DNA of 64,000 bases, from NCBI GenBank assembly GCA_031375105.1, contig JANMHJ010000076.1, positions 1-64,000 of the forward strand, given 5' to 3'. The stretch's first letter is position 1. Each line of letters opens with the position of its first letter. The stretch comes from JANMDU01 sp031375105. GTDB taxonomy: Bacteria > Pseudomonadota > Gammaproteobacteria > Burkholderiales > Burkholderiaceae_C. Positions 34,010-42,324 of the stretch are shown piece after piece. The notes beneath the pieces are model-generated. The model had not been told where the DNA came from, ran no database searches, and was given only the letters and a program-made list of their open reading frames with translations. The position numbers were made by a program, and so were the translations under genes.

Positions 34010-35386
34010 ATGAATCCAAGCAGTACTAATCCATCACAGTCTGATCAGTCATCTACAGATCTGGCCCCCGCTGCCAGAGATTTCCGACCCGATCTGCTGA
34101 CCATCCAGCACAGCCCGCCTACGCCTTGGCCACGCGGTGCCTTGCTGGTGGTTGCGGCCTTGGTGTTGGGCTTGCTCATCTGGGCGATATTTGCCAAGCT
34201 TGACGTGATTGCCACGGCACAAGGCCGCCTTGTCCCCATCTCTTTTACCAAGGTCGTGCAACCTGCCGAGCCGGGTGTGGTGGTGGATATCCTCGTCAAG
34301 GACGGCGACACCGTGAAATCCGGTCAAGTGCTGCTGCGATTGGATGCCCGCGTGGCTCAGACGGAGTTAGCTGCACTGTCCAAAGATGTGGCCATCAAGC
34401 GCCTGTCTTTGCAACGCATCGAGGCTGAACTGAGTAACCGCTCGTTTGTAGCTCCAGTAGGCTCACCGCCAGAAGTTGCTCAGCAGGTCGAAGCTCAGTT
34501 CCGTGCCCGCCGCCAGAGTTATCTCGACGCTGTTGCGCAGGAAACTGAAAACATCAACAAAGCCAAAGCAGACTTGGCAAGCGCAGAGCAAATTCTTTCT
34601 AAACTTCGCCAGACCGTACCGATCTACCAAAAGAGTGCCGAAGCGCATGACAAGCTGCTCAAAGACGGCTTCATCGGCGAGGTCGCCGCCAACGACAAGA
34701 AGCGTGAATATGTGGAGAAAGAGCAAGACCTCAAAGCCCAAGAATCAGCAGTTCAAAGCCTCAAAGCCGTGATTGCCGGCAGCGACAAAAAACTATCGAG
34801 CATTCAGTCCAACTATCGCTCCCAATTAGAAAACGAGCGCATTGAAACATTAACCCAGCTCAACAAGAGCAACCAGCAATTAGACACCTCGACCATCAAA
34901 AGCGGCCTGCTGGAGATCAAGGCGTCAAACGACGGTATTGTCAAAGACCTCGCAGTCACCACCAAGGGAGCCGTCGTGCAAGCGGGTAGTTTGCTGCTCA
35001 ACATCGTGCCGCAGAACGAACAACTTCAAGCCGAAGTGTTGCTGTCCAACGAAGATGTCGGCTTTGTAGCCAAGGGACAAAAGACCCAAGTCAAGATCGC
35101 TGCCTATCCGTTCCAGAAATACGGCTTGCTGGATGGTCATGTGCATCTCATCAGCGCTGACTCTGCTGACCCCAAGCAACAGCAACAAACCCAGCAGCCC
35201 AATCTAAGCTACAAAGCCTTGGTGACACTCAAGCAGCAAAGCCTCAAAAGTCCCAATGGGGAACAACTCCAGCTCTCAGCGGGCATGCTGGTCAGCGCTG
35301 AAATCCATCAAGGTAGACGTACTGTTATGGAGTACCTACTAAGCCCTGTGCAGAAAGTGGGGCAAGAGGCGGCTAGAGAGCGGTGA
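34010..35386 (+). CDS. HlyD-family membrane fusion protein of type I secretion
   Basis: A 458-aa protein. The cytoplasmic N-terminus is Ser/Pro-rich, with one membrane segment at about 43-65. A lipoyl-like half motif (GRLVPISFTKVVQPAEPGVV), a long coiled coil (about 130-290) and the second half (IKASNDGIVKDLAVTTKGAVV) follow. A C-terminal beta-barrel ends in the signature GMLVSAEIHQGRRTVMEYLLSP, with Pro-rich and Gln-rich linkers. This is the periplasmic adaptor that joins the ABC exporter to TolC. The ATG follows AGGAT. It closes the operon that begins with the ABC gene at 15902. Confidence 0.95.
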   Translation: MNPSSTNPSQSDQSSTDLAPAARDFRPDLLTIQHSPPTPWPRGALLVVAALVLGLLIWAIFAKLDVIATAQGRLVPISFTKVVQPAEPGVVVDILVKDGDTVKSGQVLLRLDARVAQTELAALSKDVAIKRLSLQRIEAELSNRSFVAPVGSPPEVAQQVEAQFRARRQSYLDAVAQETENINKAKADLASAEQILSKLRQTVPIYQKSAEAHDKLLKDGFIGEVAANDKKREYVEKEQDLKAQESAVQSLKAVIAGSDKKLSSIQSNYRSQLENERIETLTQLNKSNQQLDTSTIKSGLLEIKASNDGIVKDLAVTTKGAVVQAGSLLLNIVPQNEQLQAEVLLSNEDVGFVAKGQKTQVKIAAYPFQKYGLLDGHVHLISADSADPKQQQQTQQPNLSYKALVTLKQQSLKSPNGEQLQLSAGMLVSAEIHQGRRTVMEYLLSPVQKVGQEAARER

Positions 35387-35562
35387 AAATGCATTTAGAT
35401 TGCATTTAGATTGGATAATTAATCACCACTTTGATATATAATATTTGCATATCTGGATGCAAAAATAAGCTGTGTTCGCCAGATTGAAATGGTTTTTAGC
35501 CGCATTCAAAGGATGACCCGCTCAGCTTAGAGGCTTCCTAAGCCAAGGACAAAATCGTCCGC
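35387..35562. other. Spacer with short direct repeat
   Basis: A gene-free stretch of 175 bases after the adaptor gene, AT-rich at first. It includes an 11-base direct repeat (TGCATTTAGAT twice) near 35389-35412. It marks the transition from the secretion locus to the integrase end of the island. No terminator with T-run was seen. Confidence 0.3.
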
Positions 35563-35982
35563 ATGGGCGATGTACAGATCAATGACGCAGAGCGCGCCAA
35601 GCACTTCCACTTGGACACCTACTGCTTCGACTCCAGTTCGGAGAGCTGGCTGTTCTGGGATCTGCTGCGCGAACAGCGCGTGAAGAAAATCTACTTCACC
35701 GGTATGCTGACGCACGGCCAATCCGACTTCTTCATCCAGTACTTCGACCCGGATTCACGCACCGTGCGCAACTACTATCCAGATTTCATCTTCCAGCGGG
35801 AAGAACCGGACGGAAGCCTGAAGTCCGTGATCGTCGAGGTGAAGGCTGACAACCAGATTGAGGAAGCCGTGGTGCAGGCCAAGAAAGACTTCGCGCAGCA
35901 GATGGCTGTGGCCAGCGGTATGGAGTACTGCATCCTCAAGTCAACCGACGCTGACAATCGTCGTTACCGTGTACTCATGTAG
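35563..35982 (+). pseudogene. C-terminal PD-(D/E)xK nuclease-like fragment
   Basis: A 139-aa open frame that looks like the last part of a larger protein. It contains YYPDFIF, then IVEVKADN, which together make a PD-(D/E)xK nuclease motif (Asp ... Glu-x-Lys). The opening HLDTYCFDSSSESWLFWDLL is typical of the region just before the nuclease domain in type III restriction or helicase-nuclease proteins. The helicase part is missing upstream, where only non-coding sequence is seen, so this is read as a truncated remnant of a restriction or phage-defence gene. An independently functioning small protein is possible. Confidence 0.55.
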
Positions 35983-36059
35983 CCGTCACCCCAAATTGTG
36001 CACTCAAAGCCAAATCTAGATTCTGGAGACTTTCGAGAATTTAAGAGACTTTCCTGCTT

Positions 36060-37058
36060 TCAGCCAAGCTTTTGCGCAAGTGCCTCTGGATTCAGGTGGG
36101 TGTATCTCTTCAACATGTTTAGATTTTTATGGCCTGTGACAGATGCGACCTCAATCGGGTGCAAGCCTTTCTCAAACAAGCGTGAAGCTGCTTCGTGACG
36201 AAGATCGTGCCATCGAAGGCCTTCTATCCCGATTCTCTTTAGAGTTTTTTTCCAAACACAAACGACTGCATTTTGAGTGGTGGCAAATACCTTTCCATCG
36301 ATCGAGCGAGGGAGCATTTGCAGGATGTGAACGGCATTTTTTGATAAAGGCAATGCTGCCGGCACAGCCTTGTTTCCCTTGGCTCTAAATTGAGCTGGAA
36401 TCATGACGACTTGACGGCTTAGATCGATCCAGTCCCAACGCAGCTCAAAAAGCATTCCCTGACGCAGCGAGGTTTCGATGGCAAACTGGAATAACGGTTT
36501 TACCCAAGTATTGCTCGACTTTTCCAAGGCAATGGTAAGTTTTTCATATTCGCCTTCAAGAAGTCTTCGATCACGTTCTTTTGAGCCGGAGGGCTTGCGA
36601 ATGTTTTTGAGCGGATTGGGTAAACCCTCCATCCCCCATTCTTTGCGAGCAATCTCGAACAAATGGCTGATGATGGCTAACTCAAGTCTTACCGTATTGG
36701 TGGCTCGGCCTGCATTGAGTCTTGCGTCGCGATATTGAGCGAAGTCTGAACCTCTCAGTTTTGCAAGGTGGTAATGTGCTAACTCGTGGAGTTTCCAACG
36801 TTCAATTCGCTGTTTTTCCTGGTAAGGATGGCTTTTCTTTGACGCAATCTCTGCCCAGTATCGGTCTAAAGCCTCTGCGAGGGTTGTGCGCTCCGCCTCG
36901 CCCCTTGATACAAAAATACCACGATCCATCTCATTTTCAAGGGCGCGTGCCCATGCCTCAGCTTGGGAGCGGGTGTCAAAGGTGCCGTATTGGGGCGGAT
37001 AACCTCGACGGATGATCTGGCCTCGCCAGAAATTGCCACGTTTAGTGATGCTTGCCAT
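36060..37058 (-). CDS. int: Tyrosine site-specific integrase
   Basis: A 332-aa phage-type recombinase. The N-terminal arm/SAM-like domain (1-160) includes YGTFDTRSQAEAWARALENEM. The catalytic domain shows the first Arg in ETSLRQGMLFELRW, the HxLR box LRWHDLRHEAASRL, and GHKNLNMLKRYTH with the nucleophilic Tyr. The gene lies about 130 bases from the 3' end of tRNA-Asn and is transcribed away from it, the usual place for the integrase of an element inserted in a tRNA gene. It would integrate or excise the island to the left. Confidence 0.93.
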   Translation of the reverse strand: MASITKRGNFWRGQIIRRGYPPQYGTFDTRSQAEAWARALENEMDRGIFVSRGEAERTTLAEALDRYWAEIASKKSHPYQEKQRIERWKLHELAHYHLAKLRGSDFAQYRDARLNAGRATNTVRLELAIISHLFEIARKEWGMEGLPNPLKNIRKPSGSKERDRRLLEGEYEKLTIALEKSSNTWVKPLFQFAIETSLRQGMLFELRWDWIDLSRQVVMIPAQFRAKGNKAVPAALPLSKNAVHILQMLPRSIDGKVFATTQNAVVCVWKKTLKRIGIEGLRWHDLRHEAASRLFEKGLHPIEVASVTGHKNLNMLKRYTHLNPEALAQKLG

Positions 37059-37154
37059 GAAAGAGTGCTCCGAATTGAATCCAGCAGCTCCCAGTGTCGA
37101 ACTATGGCAAAACTATGGCAAAGTCATGTTTTGAGTCGAAAAACCAAAGAAAAA

Positions 37155-37181
37155 AGGCTTGCACTTACGTGCAAGCCTTTG
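37155..37181 (-). terminator. Rho-independent terminator of tRNA-Asn
   Basis: Perfect stem of 11 bp (AAGGCTTGCAC / GTGCAAGCCTT) with a 4-base loop, followed on the minus strand by a run of T. It lies just after the 3' end of the tRNA gene. Confidence 0.85.
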
Positions 37182-37188
37182 ATTTGTA

Positions 37189-37264
37189 TGGCTCCTCGAC
37201 CTGGGCTCGAACCAGGGACCTACGGATTAACAGTCCGGCGCTCTACCAACTGAGCTATCGAGGA
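37189..37264 (-). tRNA. tRNA-Asn(GUU), CCA encoded; integration site
   Basis: The minus strand folds as a complete tRNA of 76 bases. The acceptor stem is TCCTCGA / TCGAGGA followed by GCCA, the D-arm is AGCTCAGTTGGTAGAGC, the anticodon loop reads CTGTTAA (anticodon GTT), and the T-arm carries GGTTCGAGCC. The gene is whole. Its 3' end faces the integrase, so the attachment site is probably the T-arm/acceptor part. A second copy of that sequence is expected at the far end of the island and was not seen in this window. Confidence 0.96.
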
Positions 37265-37274
37265 ACAGCCATAA

Positions 37275-37304
37275 ATTATAGCGTGAAAATTGCTATGCTT
37301 TCAA
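37275..37304 (-). promoter_or_regulatory. Sigma-70 promoter of tRNA-Asn
   Basis: On the minus strand TTGAAA (-35) and TATAAT (-10) are separated by 18 bases, and the -10 lies about 10 bases ahead of the mature tRNA 5' end. Confidence 0.8.
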
Positions 37305-37360
37305 GAGCTAAGAAGGAAAGTTCGTAAGAGATGCTTGCCGTTGGAGTCTATGTTGGACCC

Positions 37361-39568
37361 TCAAAGCGCGAAGCTGGCTGAGAGGCGCAAAGTGCGAGGC
37401 GCTGCGGGAAAGAGGTAAGCGTGACCAAATTGGTGGGGACTTTCTTGGAAAAAGCGCTTGTCCAGTAGGTTGTTGACGGCCAATTTCCAGGTGGTTTTCA
37501 TGCCGCTGGTTTGCGTGTCCCATGCCAGGCTCGCGTCTAAGCGCGTCCAGGCGGGCAGGAAGAGTGAGTTGTCCGGCAGGATGGCTCTGCGGCCTTCGTT
37601 GCTGAGGTGTGCCCCGAGTTGCCAATCGGGGGTGATGCGGTAAGCGGCGTTCAGGCGCAGGATGTGGCTGGGCACATTGGTGGGCTTGAGGCCGTTGAGC
37701 GCGGTGTTGATGACGGCATCGCGCTGTGTCGCGTGCAGCCATGTGGCGGATGCGCCAAGCACCCAAGGGCCTTGGGTATGCGATGCATTGGCTTCCAAGC
37801 CGCGATGGCGCTGCCGGCCGTCAAATTCTACGCTGCTGCCGGTGTCCACCGCGAGCGGGCGTTGAATGTCAAACCAGGCCAAACCAGTTTCTGTTTGGCC
37901 ATGTGGGCCCTTCCAGAGCGTTTTGATGCCGATTTCTATCTGGCGGCTGCGCTGTGAGGCCAGCGGTAAACCGGCTTGAGCGCCATAGGCAGGTAGATTG
38001 GGGATCACGCTTGATTCAATGCTTTGGCCGTGGCTGGCGTAGAGCGTGTGGTTGCCTATTTTGTAGCTCGCGGCGAGCCAAGGTGTGCTAAAGCTTTGGC
38101 TGTAGCTGGTGGCGCTGAGCAAGTCGCTGCGCTCTAGGCGTGTGTGGCGCAGACCTAGCCAAGTGTTGAAGGCCTCGTTCCATGCGATCACGTCGGTGAA
38201 GAAGAGTTCGCTGGTTTTCTCGCGAAGGGTGTTGCCGGGTACGTTGAGCGTGGGGCTGGCAGGGATAGGCTGCGTGGGGTTGTTGAGATTGAGTGAGCCA
38301 GTTGGAAAGGGGCCAAATGCGCTCTCGTTCGTTTGGATGCGACCAGATGATTGCAGAAAGCCGACGCTCAAAGCGTGCTTCACATTTGCGGTCTGCAAGC
38401 TGCCGTCGAGTTTGAATTGCGCCGCTAGCTTTTTGCGGCGCTCGCCGTCGCTGCGGAAATCATAAATATCGGCATCGCCATTGGGGCAAAAGCGGTCTGC
38501 GTAGTAGTCGATACCGTTGCTGTCGGTGCAGCCATAGGGAAACGCGATGCGATCATCTGTTTTGAGGCGCTGGCTGCCCAAATGCGCACTCCATTGCCAT
38601 TGATCGTTGATGGCTTGGGTATAGCGCAGCGAGCCGGTGAGTCCTTCAAATACGCTGGCTTGGCTCCAAGCTTGGCGATTCAGATTGAGCTTCGGGTCTG
38701 CGGCGGGCAAGCTGCCTGCATTGCCCAACACCGAGAGGCCGGGCACATTGGGCTGGCTCTGTCTGCTCCACTCAAATTCCGCTTCAAGCAAACCATCGCG
38801 TCCCACGCCCGTATCAAGCGCGAGTGCGAGCAACTGACGGCTACCGCGTGTACCTGGCGCTGCGCTGTTCAAGCGATCTGTGGCGACGTTGAGCCGATAG
38901 CCTTGTGCGTTGCCTTCGCCAAAACGCCCACCCAGATCCAGCGCTGCGCCGAGTTGGCCGTTGGAATCGACGCTCAGATCTACGCTGCTTACGGGCTTGG
39001 CGGCCAGCGAAGGAGGGCGCTTCACCACGTAATTCACCAAGCCGCCCGGTGCACTCGTCCCCGCCTGAATGCCGCTCGTGCCTTTGAGGATTTCAATGCG
39101 GTCTTTGTTGGCCAGGCCAATGGCGGTGTCACCAGAAATCGGCAGGCCGTCTCGGCGGATGTTGTATTTGTTATCGATTACAAAGCCGCGCACGGTGGCG
39201 TAATCGATGTAGCCGACGGCGTTGTAGGCATCGGAGATGGAAGCGTCGAATTTGAATAAATCCGCGAGTTTTTGCGCGCCGCTGCTTTTGATTTGCGCAC
39301 TGTCGATCACCGTGGCCGAGATCGGTGTTTCACGCAAAGGCGCATCGCCAAACCCGCCTATGCTGAGCTGCTGGCGCGGCGCGGGCGTGTTCACAATGAC
39401 GGGTTTGAGGGTGACTTCTGGCTGCTGAGAGTTGACAGAAGTCTGCGCCTGAGCGATTTGAATGGCATTTAAATTTGCTATTAAAATAATAGCTAACTGC
39501 GCACGAGATATAACGGGCAGAGCCCAGTTTGGCTTTAAAAAAGATGGATTTTGGATGTGATTAGTCAT
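37361..39568 (-). CDS. TonB-dependent outer-membrane receptor under TPP control
   Basis: A 735-aa protein with a signal peptide of about 41 residues ending IQIAQAQ. The plug domain (about 75-180) holds TPISATVIDSAQI, VRGFVIDNKYNIRRDGLP and RIEILKGTSGIQAGTSAPGG, followed by a 22-strand-type barrel. By sequence type it resembles siderophore (FhuA/FpvA-like) receptors. A TPP riboswitch whose 3' strand contains the ribosome-binding site lies directly upstream, so the substrate is more likely thiamin or a precursor. The core of the signal peptide is formed by a dispersed repeat (39475-39535). Uptake would need TonB-ExbBD from elsewhere. The last residue is Leu rather than the usual Phe. Confidence 0.9.
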   Translation of the reverse strand: MTNHIQNPSFLKPNWALPVISRAQLAIILIANLNAIQIAQAQTSVNSQQPEVTLKPVIVNTPAPRQQLSIGGFGDAPLRETPISATVIDSAQIKSSGAQKLADLFKFDASISDAYNAVGYIDYATVRGFVIDNKYNIRRDGLPISGDTAIGLANKDRIEILKGTSGIQAGTSAPGGLVNYVVKRPPSLAAKPVSSVDLSVDSNGQLGAALDLGGRFGEGNAQGYRLNVATDRLNSAAPGTRGSRQLLALALDTGVGRDGLLEAEFEWSRQSQPNVPGLSVLGNAGSLPAADPKLNLNRQAWSQASVFEGLTGSLRYTQAINDQWQWSAHLGSQRLKTDDRIAFPYGCTDSNGIDYYADRFCPNGDADIYDFRSDGERRKKLAAQFKLDGSLQTANVKHALSVGFLQSSGRIQTNESAFGPFPTGSLNLNNPTQPIPASPTLNVPGNTLREKTSELFFTDVIAWNEAFNTWLGLRHTRLERSDLLSATSYSQSFSTPWLAASYKIGNHTLYASHGQSIESSVIPNLPAYGAQAGLPLASQRSRQIEIGIKTLWKGPHGQTETGLAWFDIQRPLAVDTGSSVEFDGRQRHRGLEANASHTQGPWVLGASATWLHATQRDAVINTALNGLKPTNVPSHILRLNAAYRITPDWQLGAHLSNEGRRAILPDNSLFLPAWTRLDASLAWDTQTSGMKTTWKLAVNNLLDKRFFQESPHQFGHAYLFPAAPRTLRLSASFAL
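39475..39535 (-). repeat. Dispersed repeat copy inside TonB-receptor signal peptide
   Basis: On the minus strand it reads GGGCTCTGCCCGTTATATCT then CGTGCGCAGTTAGCTATT and ends in an inverted CTATTA / TAATAG. It matches the copy in tupA (43906-43958). In both it is in the same frame and encodes LPVI(S/Y)RAQxAI within a signal peptide. Confidence 0.8.
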
Positions 39569-39571
39569 TAG

Positions 39572-39661
39572 CTTTCCTTCGCGAGGATTACCTCAGTCAG
39601 GTTCAAGGGTTTGATCTCAGCCGCCCATCAGAATTAACAGGCAGCACCCCTAGCAAGGTGC
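39572..39661 (-). promoter_or_regulatory. TPP riboswitch (THI element)
   Basis: The minus strand shows the conserved blocks in order: GGGGTGC, CTGAGAT (39614-39620), ACCCTTGAACCTGA (39597-39610), GGTAAT, then GCGAAGGAAAGC. These are the signature of the thiamin pyrophosphate aptamer. The last block is also the Shine-Dalgarno region (GGAAAGC, then TA, then the ATG at 39568). Binding of TPP would therefore hide the ribosome-binding site and shut off the receptor gene when thiamin is plentiful. Confidence 0.93.
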
Positions 39662-39728
39662 AAATTAGCACCCCGCTAATGTACAACACTCATCAATCAC
39701 CCTGCTCAAATCCCGTAAAGTAACTCGC

Positions 39729-40211
39729 ATGACGCAGCCTTTCCGCCTCGAACTCATCGACTCGCCCGCTCACCCCATGCTGCCCGCCACGCGCGAGCTG
39801 CTGCGCGAATACCAGCGCTCGCTCGGCATAGATTTGTGTTTTCAAGATTTTGAAAATGAACTCAGCGAATTGCCCGGCGCATATGCCCCGCCTGATGGCC
39901 GCTTGTATGCCGCCTTTGTCGGCCAGCAACTCGCAGGCAGCATCGCCCTGCGCCGACACGATGCACATTCCTGCGAGATGAAACGCCTTTACCTCCGGCC
40001 AGAATTTCTAGGTAAAGGCTTCGGGCGACTCCTTGCGCAACACATCATCCAGGATGCCCGCCAGATAGGCTACCAACGCATCTTGCTCGACACATTGCCT
40101 AGCATGCAAGTTGCACAAAGCCTCTATGAAAACCTCGGGTTTCGGGAGACGGCGGCTTATGTTTTCAATCCGGTGGTGGGGGTCAGGTACTTGGCTCTTG
40201 CATTGGCTTGA
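39729..40211 (+). CDS. GNAT-family N-acetyltransferase
   Basis: A 160-aa protein with the GNAT fold in order. Strands around LYAAFVGQQLAGSIALRR, then CEMKRLYLRPEFLGKGFGRLLAQHII (acetyl-CoA-binding R/Q-x-x-G-x-G/A loop as GKGFGR), then YQRILLDTLPSMQVAQSLYENLGF. Substrate unknown. It is divergent from the TonB receptor and separated from it by the riboswitch region. Confidence 0.85.
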   Translation: MTQPFRLELIDSPAHPMLPATRELLREYQRSLGIDLCFQDFENELSELPGAYAPPDGRLYAAFVGQQLAGSIALRRHDAHSCEMKRLYLRPEFLGKGFGRLLAQHIIQDARQIGYQRILLDTLPSMQVAQSLYENLGFRETAAYVFNPVVGVRYLALALA

Positions 40212-40321
40212 AGCCAAAAGGCGTATTATCACTTCATCGCATGCTGTGGGCAGCAGCATCCAACCCGAAGGCCTGCCCCCAGGCTTTTGTTTTTGGGAAA
40301 TAGAAGCCGTCCGCTGTACCA

Positions 40322-41392
40322 TTGTTCATGCCCTCGTCCTTTCGCCCGCTCGTCCACGAACTACGCTTCACGCACCTGCCCTCAGGTGCGCGCATTGCAT
40401 GGGCACGCAGCGGCCGCTCGGGGGCGCCGGTGCTGCTGCGCACCGCTCACTGGATGACGCACGTGGACTACGACCTGCGCTCACCGCTGTGGCAGCCATT
40501 CATCGAACGTCTAGGGCGGCAACTGGAAATGGTGCGCTACGACGAGCGTGGCTGTGGCCTGTCAACGGCTGACGATGTGCCCCTGAGCTTGGATACGGCG
40601 GTCGAAGAGATCGAGGTCGTGGCGGACGCTCATGGCGCCGAGCGCTTTGCACTGCTCGGCATCTCCGGTGGCGCAGCGGCGGCGGTGGCTTATGCGGCAC
40701 GGCATCCCCAGCGGGTCTCTCACCTCGTTTTGCTGGCCGGTTACACCCATGGCTTGCTGCACCGTAACCCGTCTGCCCAAACCCTGGCCTTCCACGAGGC
40801 GCAGTTAAAACTCATCGAACTGGGCTGGGGCCGCAACGACCCCGGTGTGCAGGCGATGTTCACCAGTCGTTTCATGCCGGATGGCGATGCCGAGCAGCTC
40901 ACTTCGTTCAACGAACACCAGCGCCTGAGCTGTGACGGCCTGCGCGCCGCAGCCATCGTTCGCGCCAAGGCTGGGCAAGATGCGCGTGCGCTGGCCGCAA
41001 AAGTGCAGGCACCCACACTGGTGTTGCACAGCGAAGGCGATTTGGCCGTGCCGCTGGCCTTGGGGCATGAGTTGGCTGCCAGCATCCCCGGTGCCCGCTT
41101 TGTGCTGCTGCGTTCGCGAAACCACCTTCCGTTACCGCAAGAGCCCGCATTCGAGCACATGTGCCAGGTCATCACCGAGTTTGTGGCGCACAAGCCGCCG
41201 TCTGTGCAGTTAACCCCACGCGAACGCGAACTGGCTAGCCTGGTCGGACAAGGTTTGGACAATCTGCAAATTGCCGCCCGGCTGGGGCTGGCCGACAAAA
41301 CCGTGCGAAACATGTTGTCCGCCCTGTACGCAAAACTCGGCGTGGAAGGTCGCGCCATGGCGGTCGTCAAGGTGCAGGACATGGGCTTGTAA
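40322..41392 (+). CDS. Alpha/beta hydrolase fused to LuxR-type HTH
   Basis: A 356-aa protein. The alpha/beta-hydrolase domain (1-285) has the oxyanion/lid region, the nucleophile elbow GISGG, an Asp in HSEGDLAVPLA and the catalytic His in SRNHLPLP. Residues about 295-350 form a LuxR-type helix-turn-helix: LTPRERELASLVGQGLDNLQ, IAARLGLADKTVRNMLSALY and AKLGVEGR. The enzyme-like domain probably senses a small ester, lactone or amide and controls the DNA-binding part, or hydrolyses the signal. Likely targets are the adjacent hydrolase gene at 41509 and its own promoter. The start may be the ATG at 40328, two codons later. Confidence 0.88.
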   Translation: MFMPSSFRPLVHELRFTHLPSGARIAWARSGRSGAPVLLRTAHWMTHVDYDLRSPLWQPFIERLGRQLEMVRYDERGCGLSTADDVPLSLDTAVEEIEVVADAHGAERFALLGISGGAAAAVAYAARHPQRVSHLVLLAGYTHGLLHRNPSAQTLAFHEAQLKLIELGWGRNDPGVQAMFTSRFMPDGDAEQLTSFNEHQRLSCDGLRAAAIVRAKAGQDARALAAKVQAPTLVLHSEGDLAVPLALGHELAASIPGARFVLLRSRNHLPLPQEPAFEHMCQVITEFVAHKPPSVQLTPRERELASLVGQGLDNLQIAARLGLADKTVRNMLSALYAKLGVEGRAMAVVKVQDMGL

Positions 41393-41508
41393 AGTCAGGG
41401 CCGAGCCGGGACTGACGGGACTTGGTTGAGCCACCCGGGACGCTTGTCCTATGGCCTGCGGCTCGCGATGAAGGTGAAATGCTTGCACCTTCATAACGAA
41501 AGCCCGAC

Positions 41509-42324
41509 ATGTTTATTCAACGCCCCAACGCCCAGCTGCACACCTTGAGTTTCGGCCAGGGCCCACTGACCCTGCTGGCCATAGGCGGCTGGGTAGCTGG
41601 TGGGGACGTTTGGCACGAAGCCTTTGGGCATTTACCGAATTGGCGTTGCGTGAGCCTTGACCACCGAGGAGCGGGCCATTCCACGCACAGCGGCCCCATC
41701 ACGGTGAGCGACATGGCCGATGACCTGCTGGCCGTGGCTGACGCGCTCAATGTGGGCTCTTGTGTGATCGCCTCGGAGTCTAGTGGCGCGTCTGCGGCCT
41801 TGCTAGCGATCCAACGCGCACCGGATCGCTTTGTCGGTCAAGTGCTCGTGGGCGCATCGTGGGAGCGGGTGGAAGCGGGCGCGTACGACAACTTTTTTGC
41901 CAGTTTGCGCCGCGACTACACCGCCACTTTGCGCAGCTTTATCGACAACTGTCTGCCCGAGACTGACAGCGCTGAGCTAAGGCACTGGGGATTACAAACG
42001 ATGACCCGATCTAGCGTTGACGATGCGATTGATTTGATCAAATCCCGTGAGCAAATCACTTGTGCCGATGTATCGCCCTTGCACCATCTGCCAGCGCTGC
42101 TGATTCATGGCGACCAAGACAGCATCGTGCCAGTGCAAAGTTCACGTCTGCTGGCCGCACGCCTGCCCAACGCCGAACTTCATGTGTTGCCAGGTCTAGG
42201 CCATGTTCCCATCATGACAGCGCCTAACGAGGTAGCAGCTCTGATCGCCAGCTTCGGCGACCAGATTCTTATTGAGCACATAAGCAAAGCCCCGATTTCT
42301 TCACCCACCACACCGACCCTCTAG
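41509..42324 (+). CDS. Alpha/beta hydrolase
   Basis: A 271-aa cytoplasmic hydrolase. It has an HG-like oxyanion region near GGWVAGGDVWHEAF, the nucleophile elbow IASESSGASAA, the acidic residue in HGDQDSIVPV and the catalytic His in GLGHVPIM. It is similar in size and layout to the hydrolase half of the preceding LuxR fusion, suggesting a sensor/enzyme pair. Its substrate is not apparent. The end is followed by a 130-base spacer before tupB. Confidence 0.82.
   Translation: MFIQRPNAQLHTLSFGQGPLTLLAIGGWVAGGDVWHEAFGHLPNWRCVSLDHRGAGHSTHSGPITVSDMADDLLAVADALNVGSCVIASESSGASAALLAIQRAPDRFVGQVLVGASWERVEAGAYDNFFASLRRDYTATLRSFIDNCLPETDSAELRHWGLQTMTRSSVDDAIDLIKSREQITCADVSPLHHLPALLIHGDQDSIVPVQSSRLLAARLPNAELHVLPGLGHVPIMTAPNEVAALIASFGDQILIEHISKAPISSPTTPTL

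Noticed and set aside
37361..39568. Calling the receptor a ferric-siderophore receptor
   Set aside because: Sequence type fits, but the TPP riboswitch at its start points to thiamin-related uptake.
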